Shown in pieces: positions 11,801 through 22,218 of a DNA stretch of 64,000 nt. The notes under the pieces are model-generated. The model had not been told where the DNA came from. It worked only from the letters and a program-made list of their open reading frames with translations, and did no database searches. A program made the position numbers and the translations under genes. Every line of letters starts with the position of its first letter. The first letter of the stretch is position 1. The stretch is from assembly GCA_964035575.1 (NCBI GenBank), contig OZ037897.1, positions 62,001-126,000 on the forward strand, written 5' to 3'. The stretch is from Rhynchopus sp. YZ270_cl-10 (taxonomy: Eukaryota > Euglenozoa > Diplonemea > Diplonemida > Diplonemidae).

Positions 11801-13372
11801 GAGGAGGGCGTCGTACTTCGTCTTTTGGCTTCGTGTCGCCATGACGAAGGCTGTGCCTTTGTCGTCCAGCCCTGCGCGACCGGCACGCCCTGCCATCTGC
11901 ATGAGCATCGACATCGAGAGGGACTCGGTCTTGCCATTGTAGTAGTGTTCAGTTCCTTTGATGACGACGAGACGTGCTGGGAGGTTGACCCCCATGGCGA
12001 GGGTCGACGTTGTGCAGAGGATCATGATGGCCTTAGAGAAGAACAGCGCCTCGACCAGGCCACGCTCCTGTGGGTTCAGCCCTGCATGGTGGAAGCCGAC
12101 GCCACGCAGCAGCGACTCGCAGAGCTGCTTGTTGCCGATGCGGTCGACGGCACTGCGGACGGCAGGGAGGTCAGCGCTTTGGACGTTGATCTGCTTGGCA
12201 ACCTCGTAGGCGGTCATGGCAGTGCTGCGTCGTGTGTGGCAGAAGATCAGAGCAGGTTTGCCTGTGGAGAGGGGTGTGGTTTGTTTGAAAAATGGAAAAA
12301 AAAATATGACAAGAAATGGGTAACCCCAAAGAAATGAGGTGAGGATGCAACAAGTTTTTAGTGAATTTTTTTACAAACACGGTGCAGTCTGTCCTGGAAA
12401 TGTCGGACCCTTTTGTCGGACTCAGGGGGTCCGACTGTCGGACTCAGGGGGTAAGTCCGTTATTTACACACTCCAAGCACGACAGACTGCACCGTGAATA
12501 ATTCCAAAACAATGCCCCCCCGAGAAGTCCATACCTTCCCCATGGTCGAGAATCAGCTGCGGGACCTTATACGTCAAGGAACGTTCGAAGAGGAAAGGGT
12601 TGGTCCTCTCTGGGTACGACACGAAGGTGACTGAGAGTGGTACGGGGCGGTCCTCTGCTGGGAACGAGAAGATGCAGTGCGGCGGGGCCGAGAGCCAGCA
12701 GCCTATGTCCTCCGGATTCGAGAGCGTCGCAGACACTGCCATGAAGCGCAGCTGCGACGCCGGCAGCGTCGACGAGAGTGGATGATGGGCGTGCGCGGAC
12801 CTTATCGTCTTCATGCGCGACATCAGCGCCTCTAGAACCGGCCCTCTGTCTTCACCCAGGAGATGCACCTCATCCAGCAGCACCAAGCCTATGTCGCGGA
12901 CACACGCCGTCACAACCTGCTCCCGCCACCTCCTCGTCACCGAATCAAACTTTTCCGGTGTTGTGACCAAGATGTGCGCACTGTTCATGCCTTCAATCTG
13001 ATGTTCATGGCTGCCTTCTGAGTCGCCGGTCACATCGCTGACGGACAACCCGAAGCGAGAGAACATCGCCTTCCATTGTGTGACCTTCTCAAATGCGAGC
13101 GCCTTGATAGGCGCAACATAAACGACTTTGTTCTTGAGAGAGTGGGGCGCGCTGCACAACGCCTGCGTCGCGCTGTCGAAGAAGAACAGACGAATGATCG
13201 CTAGCTCGAGAAGCACAGTCTTTCCGGACCCGGTCGGCGCGCTGACCACCGTGTTCTCATCACTCCCAAGGAGTGTGTCGACGCAAGCAGACTGCACCTT
13301 ATTAAACTCCTTGAAAGGGAACAGCTGTGTCAACGCATCGGCGCCTTTCATGCATGAGGCAACGGATTTCAT
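8840..13372 (-). CDS. HFM1: HFM1/MER3-type meiotic Ski2-like DNA helicase, two exons
   Basis: Exons 13372-12535 and 12261-8840 join across a 273-base intron (GTATGG to CTCCACAG), giving HGEG/KPALIFCHTRR and 1,419 residues. Visible motifs are Walker A APTGSGKT at 45-52, APIKALA at about 87-93, TTPEKFDSVTR at 138-147, DEVHLLGEDRG at 167-177 and SATLSNPEDIG. Exon 2 supplies IFCHTRRST, FHHAGL, TSTLAMGVNLPA and QMAGRAGRAGLDDKG. A winged-helix region and a Sec63-like region follow (LLQLAIHDIASDDW; FDGIGSATSLNLERLG). This order fits HFM1/MER3, which unwinds recombination intermediates in meiotic crossover formation. TPEKFDS and a single helicase cassette argue against the Brr2/ASCC3 class. The last 550 or so residues are low-complexity Pro/Gln/Ser sequence ending in a long poly-Gly run and FVADFLSQF, an unusual tail. 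Two partial copies lie at 28.7 and 45-46 kb. Confidence 0.9.
8888..8946. repeat. (CCA)n trinucleotide repeat inside the HFM1 coding sequence
   Basis: About 19 CCA/ACC units encode the poly-glycine run near the HFM1 C-terminus, so slippage would change only the length of that run. Confidence 0.9.
12378..12496. mobile_element. 119-base MITE-like element in the HFM1 intron
   Basis: Perfect 16-base terminal inverted repeats CACGGTGCAGTCTGTC (12,378-12,393) and GACAGACTGCACCGTG (12,481-12,496). Inside, GTCGGACTCAGGGGGT occurs twice and GTCGGAC/GTCCGAC forms an inner palindrome. No clear target duplication is seen. The insertion makes this intron much longer than the 42-58 base introns of neighbouring host genes. 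Confidence 0.75.
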
Positions 13373-13455
13373 GGGCAGAGAGGGAGAGAGAAAGAGGGAG
13401 GGGAGGAGTTTGGTGACCCAGGCAGAGTGCTGGGGTAAAAATAGAGGGAGACTCT

Positions 13456-13463
13456 GTTGAAAT
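13456..13463 (-). promoter_or_regulatory. GTTGAAAT motif upstream of HFM1
   Basis: About 84 bases before the HFM1 start. The surrounding GGCAGAGTGCTGGGGTAAAA block is kept in the duplicated HFM1 upstream regions at 29.2 and 46.6 kb. Confidence 0.3.
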
Positions 13464-13599
13464 GTGTGGCAATGTGTTGGGAGAGGGGATTCGAGGGATT
13501 ACACAGAGAGAGGAAAAATTGGAATTTTGGTGATTTCTTGGAGTGTAGCTTCCTCATATGACGGTCTTCACTGTTCACTATGTCACAGCCAGGGAATTT

Positions 13600-13756
13600 T
13601 TTTTGGGGTTACGATAGGGGCTAAGGAAAAACAAAGAAAAAAACTAAGGGCAGAGAAGAGGTCGTATCAATCATTTTGGAGGAAAAAAACGGAACGAAAT
13701 TTGTAAGATGAATGTGTGCACACATACACATACACCATATTTAAAGAAAACAGTGG
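13600..13756. other. Junction between the HFM1 upstream region and the CR-like array
   Basis: Contains GGCAGAGAAGAGGTCGTATC, which recurs at about 17,862, 29,550, 46,896 and 52,738, then an AAGATGA-led ATGTGTGCACACAT palindrome at about 13,705-13,725. The block marks the edge of the repeated CR-like unit. Confidence 0.5.
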
Positions 13757-14130
13757 ACATGTGCATGCTTTCGTATTCCGAGTTGTACGTTGGCCCATTC
13801 TCGAAGGGCACGTTGAAGATAAAGTACCGTCTTGTCCTCTGTTTTGTCCGCCAACAGCTCTGGCGCCATCATGAGAGCACGAGACTTGCCCATGCCCAGA
13901 CCTGCGCAGATCATTGGCTGTGGCAGAGCCTGCTTATCTCTTACCTTGGCAGCAAACGCGGTGTAGTTCTTCTCGAAGACTTCACACAACCCGTTCTGCA
14001 GATCACCGCCATTTTGGTATTCCCTCCTCCAGTGAGATTGCTTGCTTGGCTTGTTTAATCCGAATGTGCGTTAGTTCCTTGCGAGCTTTCCACAGGCCCT
14101 CGTAAATACGTCCGAAGTTCCCTACGCCAC
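13757..14130 (-). pseudogene. Truncated CR-like NTPase copy (fossil), first
   Basis: Matches the first part of the NTPase exon of the full copies, including the Walker A region. The coiled-coil exon and the C-terminal two thirds are absent. It is a broken remnant in the tandem array, lying just beyond the 3' flank of full copy 1. Confidence 0.75.
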
Positions 14131-14485
14131 ACAGACAGTACAACCACATGTCATGACTCAACTCAGAGGTTAAGTGAATAGAAATTACAAAAATAAGGGT
14201 CATTGGGGGGTGACACGCACTTTTTCCACACTTTTCCCGAACTTTTTCTGCATTTTTTCCGCCCCTCCCCCGTGCACGGTGAACTCCCCTCCGTGGCTGG
14301 ACTAGGTGCAACTTCGCCTGCACGCCACACAACACAGTGTCAAAAGAGTGAAAAGGAAAGAAGCACTGCACCCCTTGTTCGTTTTTGCTCCTTAGAAACC
14401 ACAAAAGACCCTACGTCGAGCACACCTTTGCAGTGTTGAAGTTTGTCCTACATGACATCGCCTACTATGCTGTGCACTTTGTTTC
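14131..14485. other. 3' flank of CR-like copy 1
   Basis: Non-coding flank that includes part of the family intron sequence (ACATGTGGTTGTACTGTCTG on the minus strand) and AAACCACAAAAGACCCTACG. It is repeated at 18,370-18,735, and its latter part at 29,760-29,866 and 47,106-47,212. It belongs to the duplicated unit. Confidence 0.6.
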
Positions 14486-17429
14486 CTACTTTTGCGAAGA
14501 TAGCCGCTTCCGCGTCATCTTCGCTTTTGGTTTCGGTGCCGCCTTCGCTGTCTTCGGTGCCGGCTTTGCCGCGCCTTTCTTCGGGCCTTTCGCGCTGTTC
14601 TTTGGCGTCGGCTTCACCGCCGTCTTTGTGCTCTTCTTCTCCTGCTGCTGTGCCACAGATCCACTTGTTACTTTCCGGACCTTTTTCTCCGGCTTCTTTG
14701 GTGAAGAGGAACATAAGGAAGAACATGAGGTGTAAACGGAAGTATGCTTCCGCTTCCGTCTGCTAGATACACTGCTGTTTGGTTCCTCCTTTTGCATACT
14801 GTGCAGCCACAATGGTGCAAAAAAATTGTAGTACTCCTCAAAGCTAGTTGCGTCAACTACACCTATTATGCGATCCTTCAGAACGTCATCCTGCTTGCAC
14901 CATTCGACCCACTGCTCTGGAAAGGTAGCGATGGTGTGCCACAAGAAGACATCAGTTTTGTTTACTGATTTCTCCACCTCCACCTTTATCGCCCTGATGA
15001 CGCGTTTCTGGTGTTTCGGGAAAGGTTGGATTGTGTAGTGTTTTACCTGCGACACCTCATTCACACCTTTGTCGTGAGGAGCGCCAAGGGCGTTCTGGAA
15101 TGCGAAGCCTTGGGACGGGGTGCCTTCGTTGATATGACTCTTCGGTGAAGATTTGCACTGTAGCTTCTGCTCTAGTTTTGAACCTTGCGTTTCAGTCCGA
15201 CCCGCTGCACAACGGAGTGTGAGGGGGGTGTCCGTTAACGTGCGATCGCTAGGCTCATTAAGCCACTGCACACCTTTGTGCAGGTGCACTACGTTCATTG
15301 GTCCGGTGTCGTACAGCTTAGAGAGGACACACCTATACCACTGCACGAACGATTCGAAGGAACCACCGTCCTGCTTCTCCGTGAAGTTGTACTGCTCGAG
15401 CAGGCTTCCAGGTCGCCCTATGGAGTTGACAATAGCCCAGATGAGTGAAAGCCTGAGGTACGTCTTCCCCCCCTCCCTTCGAAGACTCATGAGGCCCATG
15501 TATAGGTGTGCTGCGAGGTCGGTGTCTTCGTTCACAGGCTTCTTAAGCAGCGCATATCTAAGCAGCATCGTTTGCTCCTCCACGCTGACAACAATCCCGG
15601 TGTACCGAACCCTAATCTGATCACACACAGCGATGAGCAGCCCAGGATCGTCTCGGACCCTCTCAGGGTGATCTTTGGCGACGTCGCAGAGCACCTCAAC
15701 CGCACGTCCAAAACCTTTCACGATCTGGAACAACTTGTCAGACACAGCCTTTGGAAGGGTCTCGGGTCTTGTGGTGACAGGGGGGAGTTGCAGGTAGCAT
15801 GGGACCACGCTCGATCCCTGCAATGCATCCACTGCCGTCTTGCGTGCGGTCATCGTGCATACGCTGAACACAAAGTGCGGAGATGCTATTTGACAGGCCA
15901 GCATCACATCTCGCAGGAAAAAACGTATCTCTTTGTTGCCCCCTGGGCGTAGCTCATCATGCACCAAGTTGTGCACGCCGTCGATCATCAGCAGGCACAC
16001 CACGTTAGTCGGGTACTGCTCTTCCTTGCCGAAATGCTTGCAGAGACCTTCCACAAGCTCGTCAAGAGTGAAGTCAGCTCTGTTTTTGTCGTTCCACGAC
16101 CGAAAGGTACGGAGCGTGTCAGTCGTAAAACCCAGCAGATGGAAACAAATCCGATCGAGCACAGCAGACATGTGCATGCTTTCGTATTCCGAGTTGTACG
16201 TTGGCCCATTCTCGAAGGGCACATTGAAGGTAAATACCGTCTTGTCCTCTGTTTTGTCCGCCAACAGCTCTGGCACCATCATGAGAGCACGAGACTTGCC
16301 CACGCCCAGACCTGCGCAGATTATTGGCTGTGGCAGAGCCTGCTTATCTCTTACCTTGGCAGCAAACGCGGTGTAGTTCTTCTCGAAGACTTCACACAAC
16401 CCGTTCTGCAGATCATCACGATTTTGGTATGTCCACGTCATGCCAGAAGTCTTCGCCAATACGAATGGGTGCTGCAGACGTTGAGCCAGTCGCGGTTCAG
16501 CAAGGACATCCTCCAGGGAGATTGCTCGCTTGCCTTCTTTAAGCCGAATGCGCTTTAGTTCCTCGCGAGCTTTCCACAGGCCCTCTTCAGCATCCCGCAG
16601 TTCTTCGACAATTCCCTGTTTGTGTGGGAAAAGAATATGCAAAAGCACAAACAATAACATCAAAAACAAAGTTGCGCCACACTGTGCGTCTCTACTGCCG
16701 ACATTGCAACCCAACACACATGTTGTGAACGGGTGACGCTAGACAGATGAAATACAAATGGTGTGCAAAGCAAGTAGACCACTCGCCGTGCCTCCAAAAA
16801 AGGTCAGAAGTTCCCCACGCCACACAGACAGTACAACCACATGTGACGACTCAACCCAAAGGTTACCAGTAAGTGAATAGAAACTACAAAAATAAGGGTT
16901 ATACCTTGTCCTCCTTGAGCTCGGTGATCATGGTGCGTACAGCGTCCTCGCTTGGTGGGACCTCCTCAAAATGCTTCTGAGCATCGCCCAAGTCTTCTGC
17001 TGTAAACTTCTTCTCCCGAAGACAACCGTTTAAGATAGGAACGTGATCCCTGCGCTTCTCCCTCTTCGCCCGCAACATCTCCACCTCTGCCTGCCACTCC
17101 TTCTCCTCTGCCTGCCACTTCTCCTTAGCTGCCCTCTCTGCCTGCAACTTCTTCGTATCTGCCTGCACCTTCTCCTGATCTGCCTGCAGCTTCTTCTGAT
17201 CTGCCTGCACCTTCTTCTGATCTGCCTGCACCTTCTCCTCCCGTGCCTGCAACTTCTTCCTATCTGCCTGCAGCTTGTCGTCGTTTGCATTCTCTGCCTG
17301 CAGCTTCTCCTGCAGCTTCTCGCACTCTGCCCGCCACTTCTCGTTATCTGCCTGCAGCTTGTCGTAATCTGCCTGCAGCTTCCTCGCAGCTTCTTGCGTT
17401 TCTGCAGCGTCATCCTCACCAGGAGACAT
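14486..17429 (-). CDS. CR-like coiled-coil plus P-loop NTPase protein, copy 1
   Basis: Exon 1 (17429-16905, 175 codons) and exon 2 (16615-14486) join across a 289-base intron (GTATAA to AAACAG): ELKEDK/GIVEEL, 884 residues. Residues 1-120 are a heptad coiled coil built of KKLQADQ-like units. About 125-175 is a shared block (PILNGCLREKKFTAEDLGDA). The NTPase exon has Walker A GLGVGKS at 277-283 and a Walker B-like LLMIDGVHN ending at 391. The C-terminus is Lys/Pro/Ala-rich (KKPEKKVRKV onward), a possible nuclear or nucleic-acid-binding tail. A variable N-terminal coil joined to a P-loop NTPase resembles Crinkler/RHS-type effectors, which are often multicopy and transposon-linked, but no diagnostic CRN header is seen. 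The hydrophobic stretch LFLMLLFVLLHILF belongs to the intron, not the protein. Copy 2 is almost identical. The function is not shown. Confidence 0.7.
16616..16904 (-). other. Intron of CR-like copy 1
   Basis: 289 bases, GTATAACCC to CACACAAACAG. Its 3' half is open in frame with exon 2 from an internal ATG, which makes an unspliced 743-residue frame look like a gene with a membrane segment. The same structure occurs in copies 2, 3 and 4. Confidence 0.65.
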
Positions 17430-17640
17430 ACTTCAAGAGAAAGGGGTTGGGGAACAGAACAGAACAAAACAAACAAAAACAGGGGAAAACAAACGTTGCA
17501 GGGTATACGGGCAGGGGTTGGGTTTTGTGGAAGGGGGAGAAAATACTGCACAGTGGTGATGTGGTGTGCGAAATAGGCGAGGTGGCGGGACGTGAACAAT
17601 GCGACAAACTCTCCTTCAAGAGGTGTAGGAAGAGTTGTGA
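17430..17640 (-). promoter_or_regulatory. CR-like family leader, copy 1
   Basis: About 200 bases directly upstream of the start are shared with 21,563-21,790, 24,334-24,560, 32,586-32,790 and 49,836-50,035. Conserved blocks include GGGGAAAACAAACGTTGCAG and AATAGGCGAGGTGGCGGGAC (plus strand). Conservation in front of five genes with different C-terminal parts suggests promoter and 5' UTR. Confidence 0.6.
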
Positions 17641-17972
17641 ATTGAAATTAAAATTTGTATTTTTCGATACCCCGGATCTCACCACATTATGAAAAAAGCT
17701 CGTTGCGTTCCCACTATCGTTTCCGCTGCGCTCTCACTAGCGTTCCCACTCCATTCGGTTTTCTCTTACTTAAAAAACCGCCCCCCTCGAGGGGGGCGGC
17801 TTTCCCCCCAAAAAATCCCAGGGGTGCAAACCGCCCCCCTCCAACCCCCTTAGAAACCAGGGCAGAGAAGAGGTCGTATCAATCATTTTGGAGGGAAAAA
17901 ACTGAACGAAATAACATTTGTAAGATGAATGTGTGCACAGATACACATACACCATATTTTACAGATAACAGT
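17641..17972. other. Spacer between CR-like copy 1 and truncated copy 2
   Basis: Contains a GC-rich palindrome around 17,776-17,803 (CCGCCCCCCTCGAGGGGGGC), the GGCAGAGAAGAGGTCGTATC block at 17,862, and an AAGATGA-led ATGTGTGCACAGAT variant at about 17,925. No gene. Confidence 0.5.
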
Positions 17973-18370
17973 GGACCTGTACATGTTTTCGTATTCCGAG
18001 TTGTACGTTGTCCCGTTCTCGAAGGGCACGTTGAAGGTAAATACCGTCTTGTCCTCTGTTTTGTCCGCCAACAGCTCTGGCGCCATCATGAGAGCACGAG
18101 ACTTGCCCATGCCCAGACCTGCGCAGATTATTGGCTGTGGCAAAGCCTGCTTATCTCTTACCTTGGCAGCAAACGCGGTGTAGTTCTTCTCGAAGACTTC
18201 ACACAACCCGTTCTGCAGATCACCGCCATTTTGGTATTCCCTCCTCCAGTGAGATTGCTTGCTTGCCTTGTTTAATCCGAATGTGCTTGAATTCCTCGCG
18301 AGCTTTCCACAGGCCCTCGTAAATACGTCCGAAGTTCCCTACGCCACACAGACAGTACAACCACATGTCA
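17973..18370 (-). pseudogene. Truncated CR-like NTPase copy (fossil), second
   Basis: The same partial segment as at 13,757-14,130, including the Walker A region, and the same relation to the next full copy. A broken remnant; the pair shows that the tandem unit is partial copy plus full copy. Confidence 0.75.
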
Positions 18371-18735
18371 TGACTCAACTCAGAGGTTAAGTGAATAGAA
18401 AATACAAAAATAAGGGTCATTGGGGGGTGCCACGCACTTTTTCCGCACTTTTCCCGAACATGTTCCGCATTTTATCCACACTTTTCCTGAACTTTTTCCG
18501 CATTTTTTCCGCCCCTCCCCCGTGCACGGTGAACTCCCCTCCGTGGCTGGACTAGGTGCAACTTCGCCTGCACGCCACACAACACAGTGTCAAAAGAGTG
18601 AACAGGAAAGAAGCACTGCACCTCTTGTTCGTTTTTGCTCCTTAGAAACCACAAAAGACCCTACGTCGAGCACACCTTTGCAGTGTTGAAGTTTGTCCTA
18701 CATGACATCGCCTACTATGCTGTGCACTTTGTTTC

Positions 18736-21562
18736 CTACTTTTGCGAAGATAGCCGCTTCCGCGTCATCTTCGCTTTTGGTTTCGGTGCCGCCTTCGCTG
18801 TCTTCGGTGCCGGCTTTGCCGCGCCTTTCTTCGGGCCTTTCGCGCTGTTCTTTGGCGTCGGCTTCACCGCCGTCTTTGTGCTCTTCTTCTCCTGCTGCTG
18901 TGCCACAGATCCACTTGTTACTTTCCGGACCTTTTTCTCCGGCTTCTTTGGTGAAGAGGAACATGAGGAAGAACATGAGGTGTAAACGGAAGTATGCTTC
19001 CGCTTCCGTCTGCTAGATACACTGCTGTTTGGTTCCTCCTTTTGCTTACTGTGCAGCCACAATGGTGCAAAAAAATTGTAGTACTCCTCAAAGCTAGTTG
19101 CGTCAACTACACCTATTATGCGATCCTTCAGAACGTCATCCTGCTTGCACCATTCGACCCACTGCTCTGGAAAGGTAGCGATGGTGTGCCACAAGAAGAC
19201 ATCAGTTTTGTTTACTGATTTCTCCACCTCCACCTTTATCGCCCTGATGACGCGTTTCTGGTGTTTCGGGAAAGGTTGGATTGTGTAGTGTTTTACCTGC
19301 GACACCTCATTCACACCTTTGTCGTGAGGAGCGCCAAGGGCGTTCTGGAATGCGAAGCCTTGGGACGGGGTGCCTTCGTTGATATGACTCTTCGGTGAAG
19401 ATTTGCACTGTAGCTTCTGCTCTAGTTTTGAACCTTGCGTTTCAGTCCGACGCGCTGCACAACGGGGCGCGAGGGGGGTGTCCGTTAACGTGCGATCGCT
19501 AGGCTTATTAAGCCACTGCACACCTTTGTGCAGGTACACTACGTTCATTGGTCCGGTGTCGTACAGCTTAGAGAGGACACACCTATACCACTGCACGAAC
19601 GATTCGAAGGAACCACCGTCCTGCTTCTCCGTGAAGTTGTACTGCTCGAGCAGGCTTCCAGGTCGCCCTATAGAGTTGACAATAGCCCAGATGAGTGAAA
19701 GCCCGAGGTACGTCTTCCCCCCCTCCCTTCGAAGACTCATGAGGCCCATGTATAGGTGTGCTGCGAGGTCGGTGTCCTCGTTCACAGGCTTCTTAAGCAG
19801 CGCATATCTAAGCAGCATCGTTTGCTCCTCCACGCTGACAACCATCCCGGTGTACCGAACCCTAATCTGATCACACACAGCGATGAGCAGCCCAGGATCG
19901 TCTCGGACCCTCTCAGGGTGATCTTTGGCGACGTCGCAGAGCACCTCAACCGCACGTCCAAAACCTTTCACGATCTGGAACAACTTGTCAGACACAGCCT
20001 TTGGAAGGGTCTCGGGTCTTGTGGTGACAGGGGGGAGTTGCAGGTAGCATGGGACCACGCTCGATCCCTGCAATGCATCCACCGCTGTCTTCCGCGCAGT
20101 CATCGTGCATACGCTGAACACAAAGTGCGGAGATGCTATTTGACAGGCCAGCATCACATCTCGCAGGAAAAAACGTATCTCTGTGTTGCCCCCTGGGCGT
20201 AGCTCATCATGCACCAAGTTGTGCACTCCGTCGATCAGCAGGGACACCACGTTAGTCGGGTACTGCTCTTCCTTGCCGAAATGCTTGCAGAGACCTTCCA
20301 CAAGCTCGTCAAGAGTGAAGTCAGCTCTGTGTTTGTCGTTCCACGACCGAAAGGTACGGAGCGTGTCAGTCGTAAAACCCAGCAGATGGTAACAAATCCG
20401 ATCGAGCACAGCAGACATGTGCACACTTTCGAATTCCGAGTTGTACGTTGGCCCATTCTCGAAGGGCACGTTGAAGGTAAATACCGTCTTGTCCTCTGTT
20501 TTGTCCGCCAACAGCTTTGGCACCATCATGAGAGCACGAGACTTGCCCATGCCCAGACCTGCGCAGATTATTGGCTGTGGCAGAGCCTGCTTATCTCTTA
20601 CCTTGGCAACAAACGCGGTGTAGTTCTTCTCGAAGACTTCACACAACCCGTTCTGCAGATCATCACGATTTTGGTATGTCCACGTCATGCCAGAAGTCTT
20701 CGCCAATACGAATGGGTGCTGCAGACGTTGAGCCAGTCGCGGTTCAGCAAGGACATCCTTCACGGAGATTGCTCGCTTGCCTTCTTTAAGCCGAATGTGC
20801 CTGAGTTTCTCGCGAGGAATCCACAGCTCATCGCGAGCCTTCCGCAGTTCTTCGACAATTTCCTGTTTGCGTGGGAAAAGAATGTGCAAAACCACAAACA
20901 ATAACATCAAAAACAAAGTTGCGCCACACTGTGCGTCTCTACTGCCGACATTGCAACCCAACACACATGTTGTGAACGGGTGACGCTAGACAGATGAAAT
21001 ACAAATGGTTTGCAAAGCAAGTAGACCACTCGCCGTGCCTCCAAAAAAGGTCAGAAGTTCCCCACGCCACACAGACAGTACAACCACATGTGACGACTCA
21101 ACTCAGAGGTTACCAGTAAGTGAATAGAAACTACAAAAATAAGGGTTATACCTTGTCCTCCTTGAGCTCGGTGATCATGGTGCATACAGCATCCTCGCTT
21201 GGTGGGACCTCCTTAAAATGCTCCAGAGCATCGCCCAAGTCATCTGCTGTAAACTTCTTCTCCCGAAGACAACCGTTTAAGATAGGAATGTGACCCCTGC
21301 GCTTCTCCCTCTTCGCCCGCAACATCTCCACCTCTGCCTGCCACTTCTTCTCCTCTGCCAGCCACTTCTCCTGATCTGCCCTCTCTGCCTGCACCTTCTC
21401 CTCCCGTGCCTGCAACTTCTTCGTATCTGCCTGCAGCTTCTCCTGCAGCTTCTCGCACTCTGCCCGCCACTTCTCGTTATCTGCCTGCAGCTTGTCGTAA
21501 TCTGCCTGCAGCTTCCTCGCAGCTTCTTGCGTTTCTGCAGCGTCATCCTCACCAGGAGACAT
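18736..21562 (-). CDS. CR-like coiled-coil plus P-loop NTPase protein, copy 2
   Basis: Exon 1 (21562-21152) and exon 2 (20862-18736) join across a 289-base intron (GTATAA to GCAAACAG): ELKEDK/EIVEEL, 845 residues. Exon 2 differs from copy 1 at few positions: Walker A is GLGMGKS, and one residue is missing near the Walker B (SLLIDGVHN). It keeps the Lys/Pro/Ala-rich C-terminal tail. Exon 1 has a shorter coiled coil than copy 1, with fewer KLQAD heptads, while its flanking blocks are unchanged. A frame runs upstream of the start through a hydrophobic stretch (FPLFLFVLFC), but this is in the leader shared with other copies, where it is not in frame, so I choose the MSPGEDD start. The tandem period to copy 1 is about 4.25 kb. 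Confidence 0.7.
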
Positions 21563-21790
21563 ACTTGAAGAGAAAGGGGTTGGGGAACAGAACAGACCAA
21601 AACAAAACAAAACGAACAAAAACAGGGGAAAACAAACGTTGCAGGGCAAGTGTTTGGGTATACGGGCGGGGGTTGGGTTTTGTGTGAAGAGGAAGGGAAG
21701 GGGAAGAAAATAGAGACTGCACAGTGGTGATGTGGTGTGCGAAATAGGCGAGGTGGCGGGACGTGAACAATGCGACTAACTCTTCTTTAT
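21563..21790 (-). promoter_or_regulatory. CR-like family leader, copy 2
   Basis: Same conserved leader as at 17,430, with GTGTTTGGGTATACGGGCGG and AATAGGCGAGGTGGCGGGAC. It ends abruptly at about 21,790, where a host gene fragment begins. Confidence 0.6.
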
Positions 21791-21928
21791 TCAAAGGATC
21801 TCGACAGAGGTGATGCCGGCGGACTCTTGGTCGCGGAAGAGATCCTCAGGGTCCGCACGCAGACCGCGGTGTGCAGAGAACGTGACGTTCTGTGTCGGGG
21901 GGGTGCGCAGCGCCGACGCGAAGGGTCT
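21791..21928 (-). pseudogene. 3' end fragment of an unidentified GC-rich host gene
   Basis: An open frame of 45 codons plus a stop (TPPTQNVTFSAHRG, then RADPEDLFRDQESAG, ending SVEIL) in host-like codon use, followed by AATAAAG on the coding strand. No start is present and upstream sequence differs, so it looks like the tail of a gene cut off when the CR-like leader was joined here. Family not recognised. Confidence 0.4.
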
Positions 21929-22048
21929 CTAGCTCCTCCCCGCACGTACATTTTGCACTAACGGTGCCAATTGATAACAGATTCCTCCCTCACTCTCCCC
22001 TTTTTGTTTTTATTTTGATTTCTTTGACCACTAAGAGTACGATCATAG

Positions 22049-22100
22049 ACCCCACATAAAGCAGCACTGTAAGGCACTGGAAGTGCGTTATGTGGGGTTT
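22049..22100. repeat. Short inverted repeat
   Basis: CCCCACATAAAGC and GCGTTATGTGGGG form an imperfect hairpin in the 3' spacer of the HNH gene. It may be a small MITE remnant. Confidence 0.4.
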
Positions 22101-22218
22101 GAGACACACACACACACACTACTGAAGAGCATGTATCGAGCAAGCTTTTACCCTTGTGCTCTACGTGAGATTTCTGTTCTCACTGAGCTTGCCTTAGGAC
22201 ACCTGCGTTCACACTATC

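Noticed and set aside
16616-16717. Hydrophobic N-terminal segment (LFLMLLFVLLHILF) on the CR-like NTPase frames
   Set aside because: It lies between a GTATAA donor and an AAACAG acceptor that are in phase in all four copies, so it is intron.
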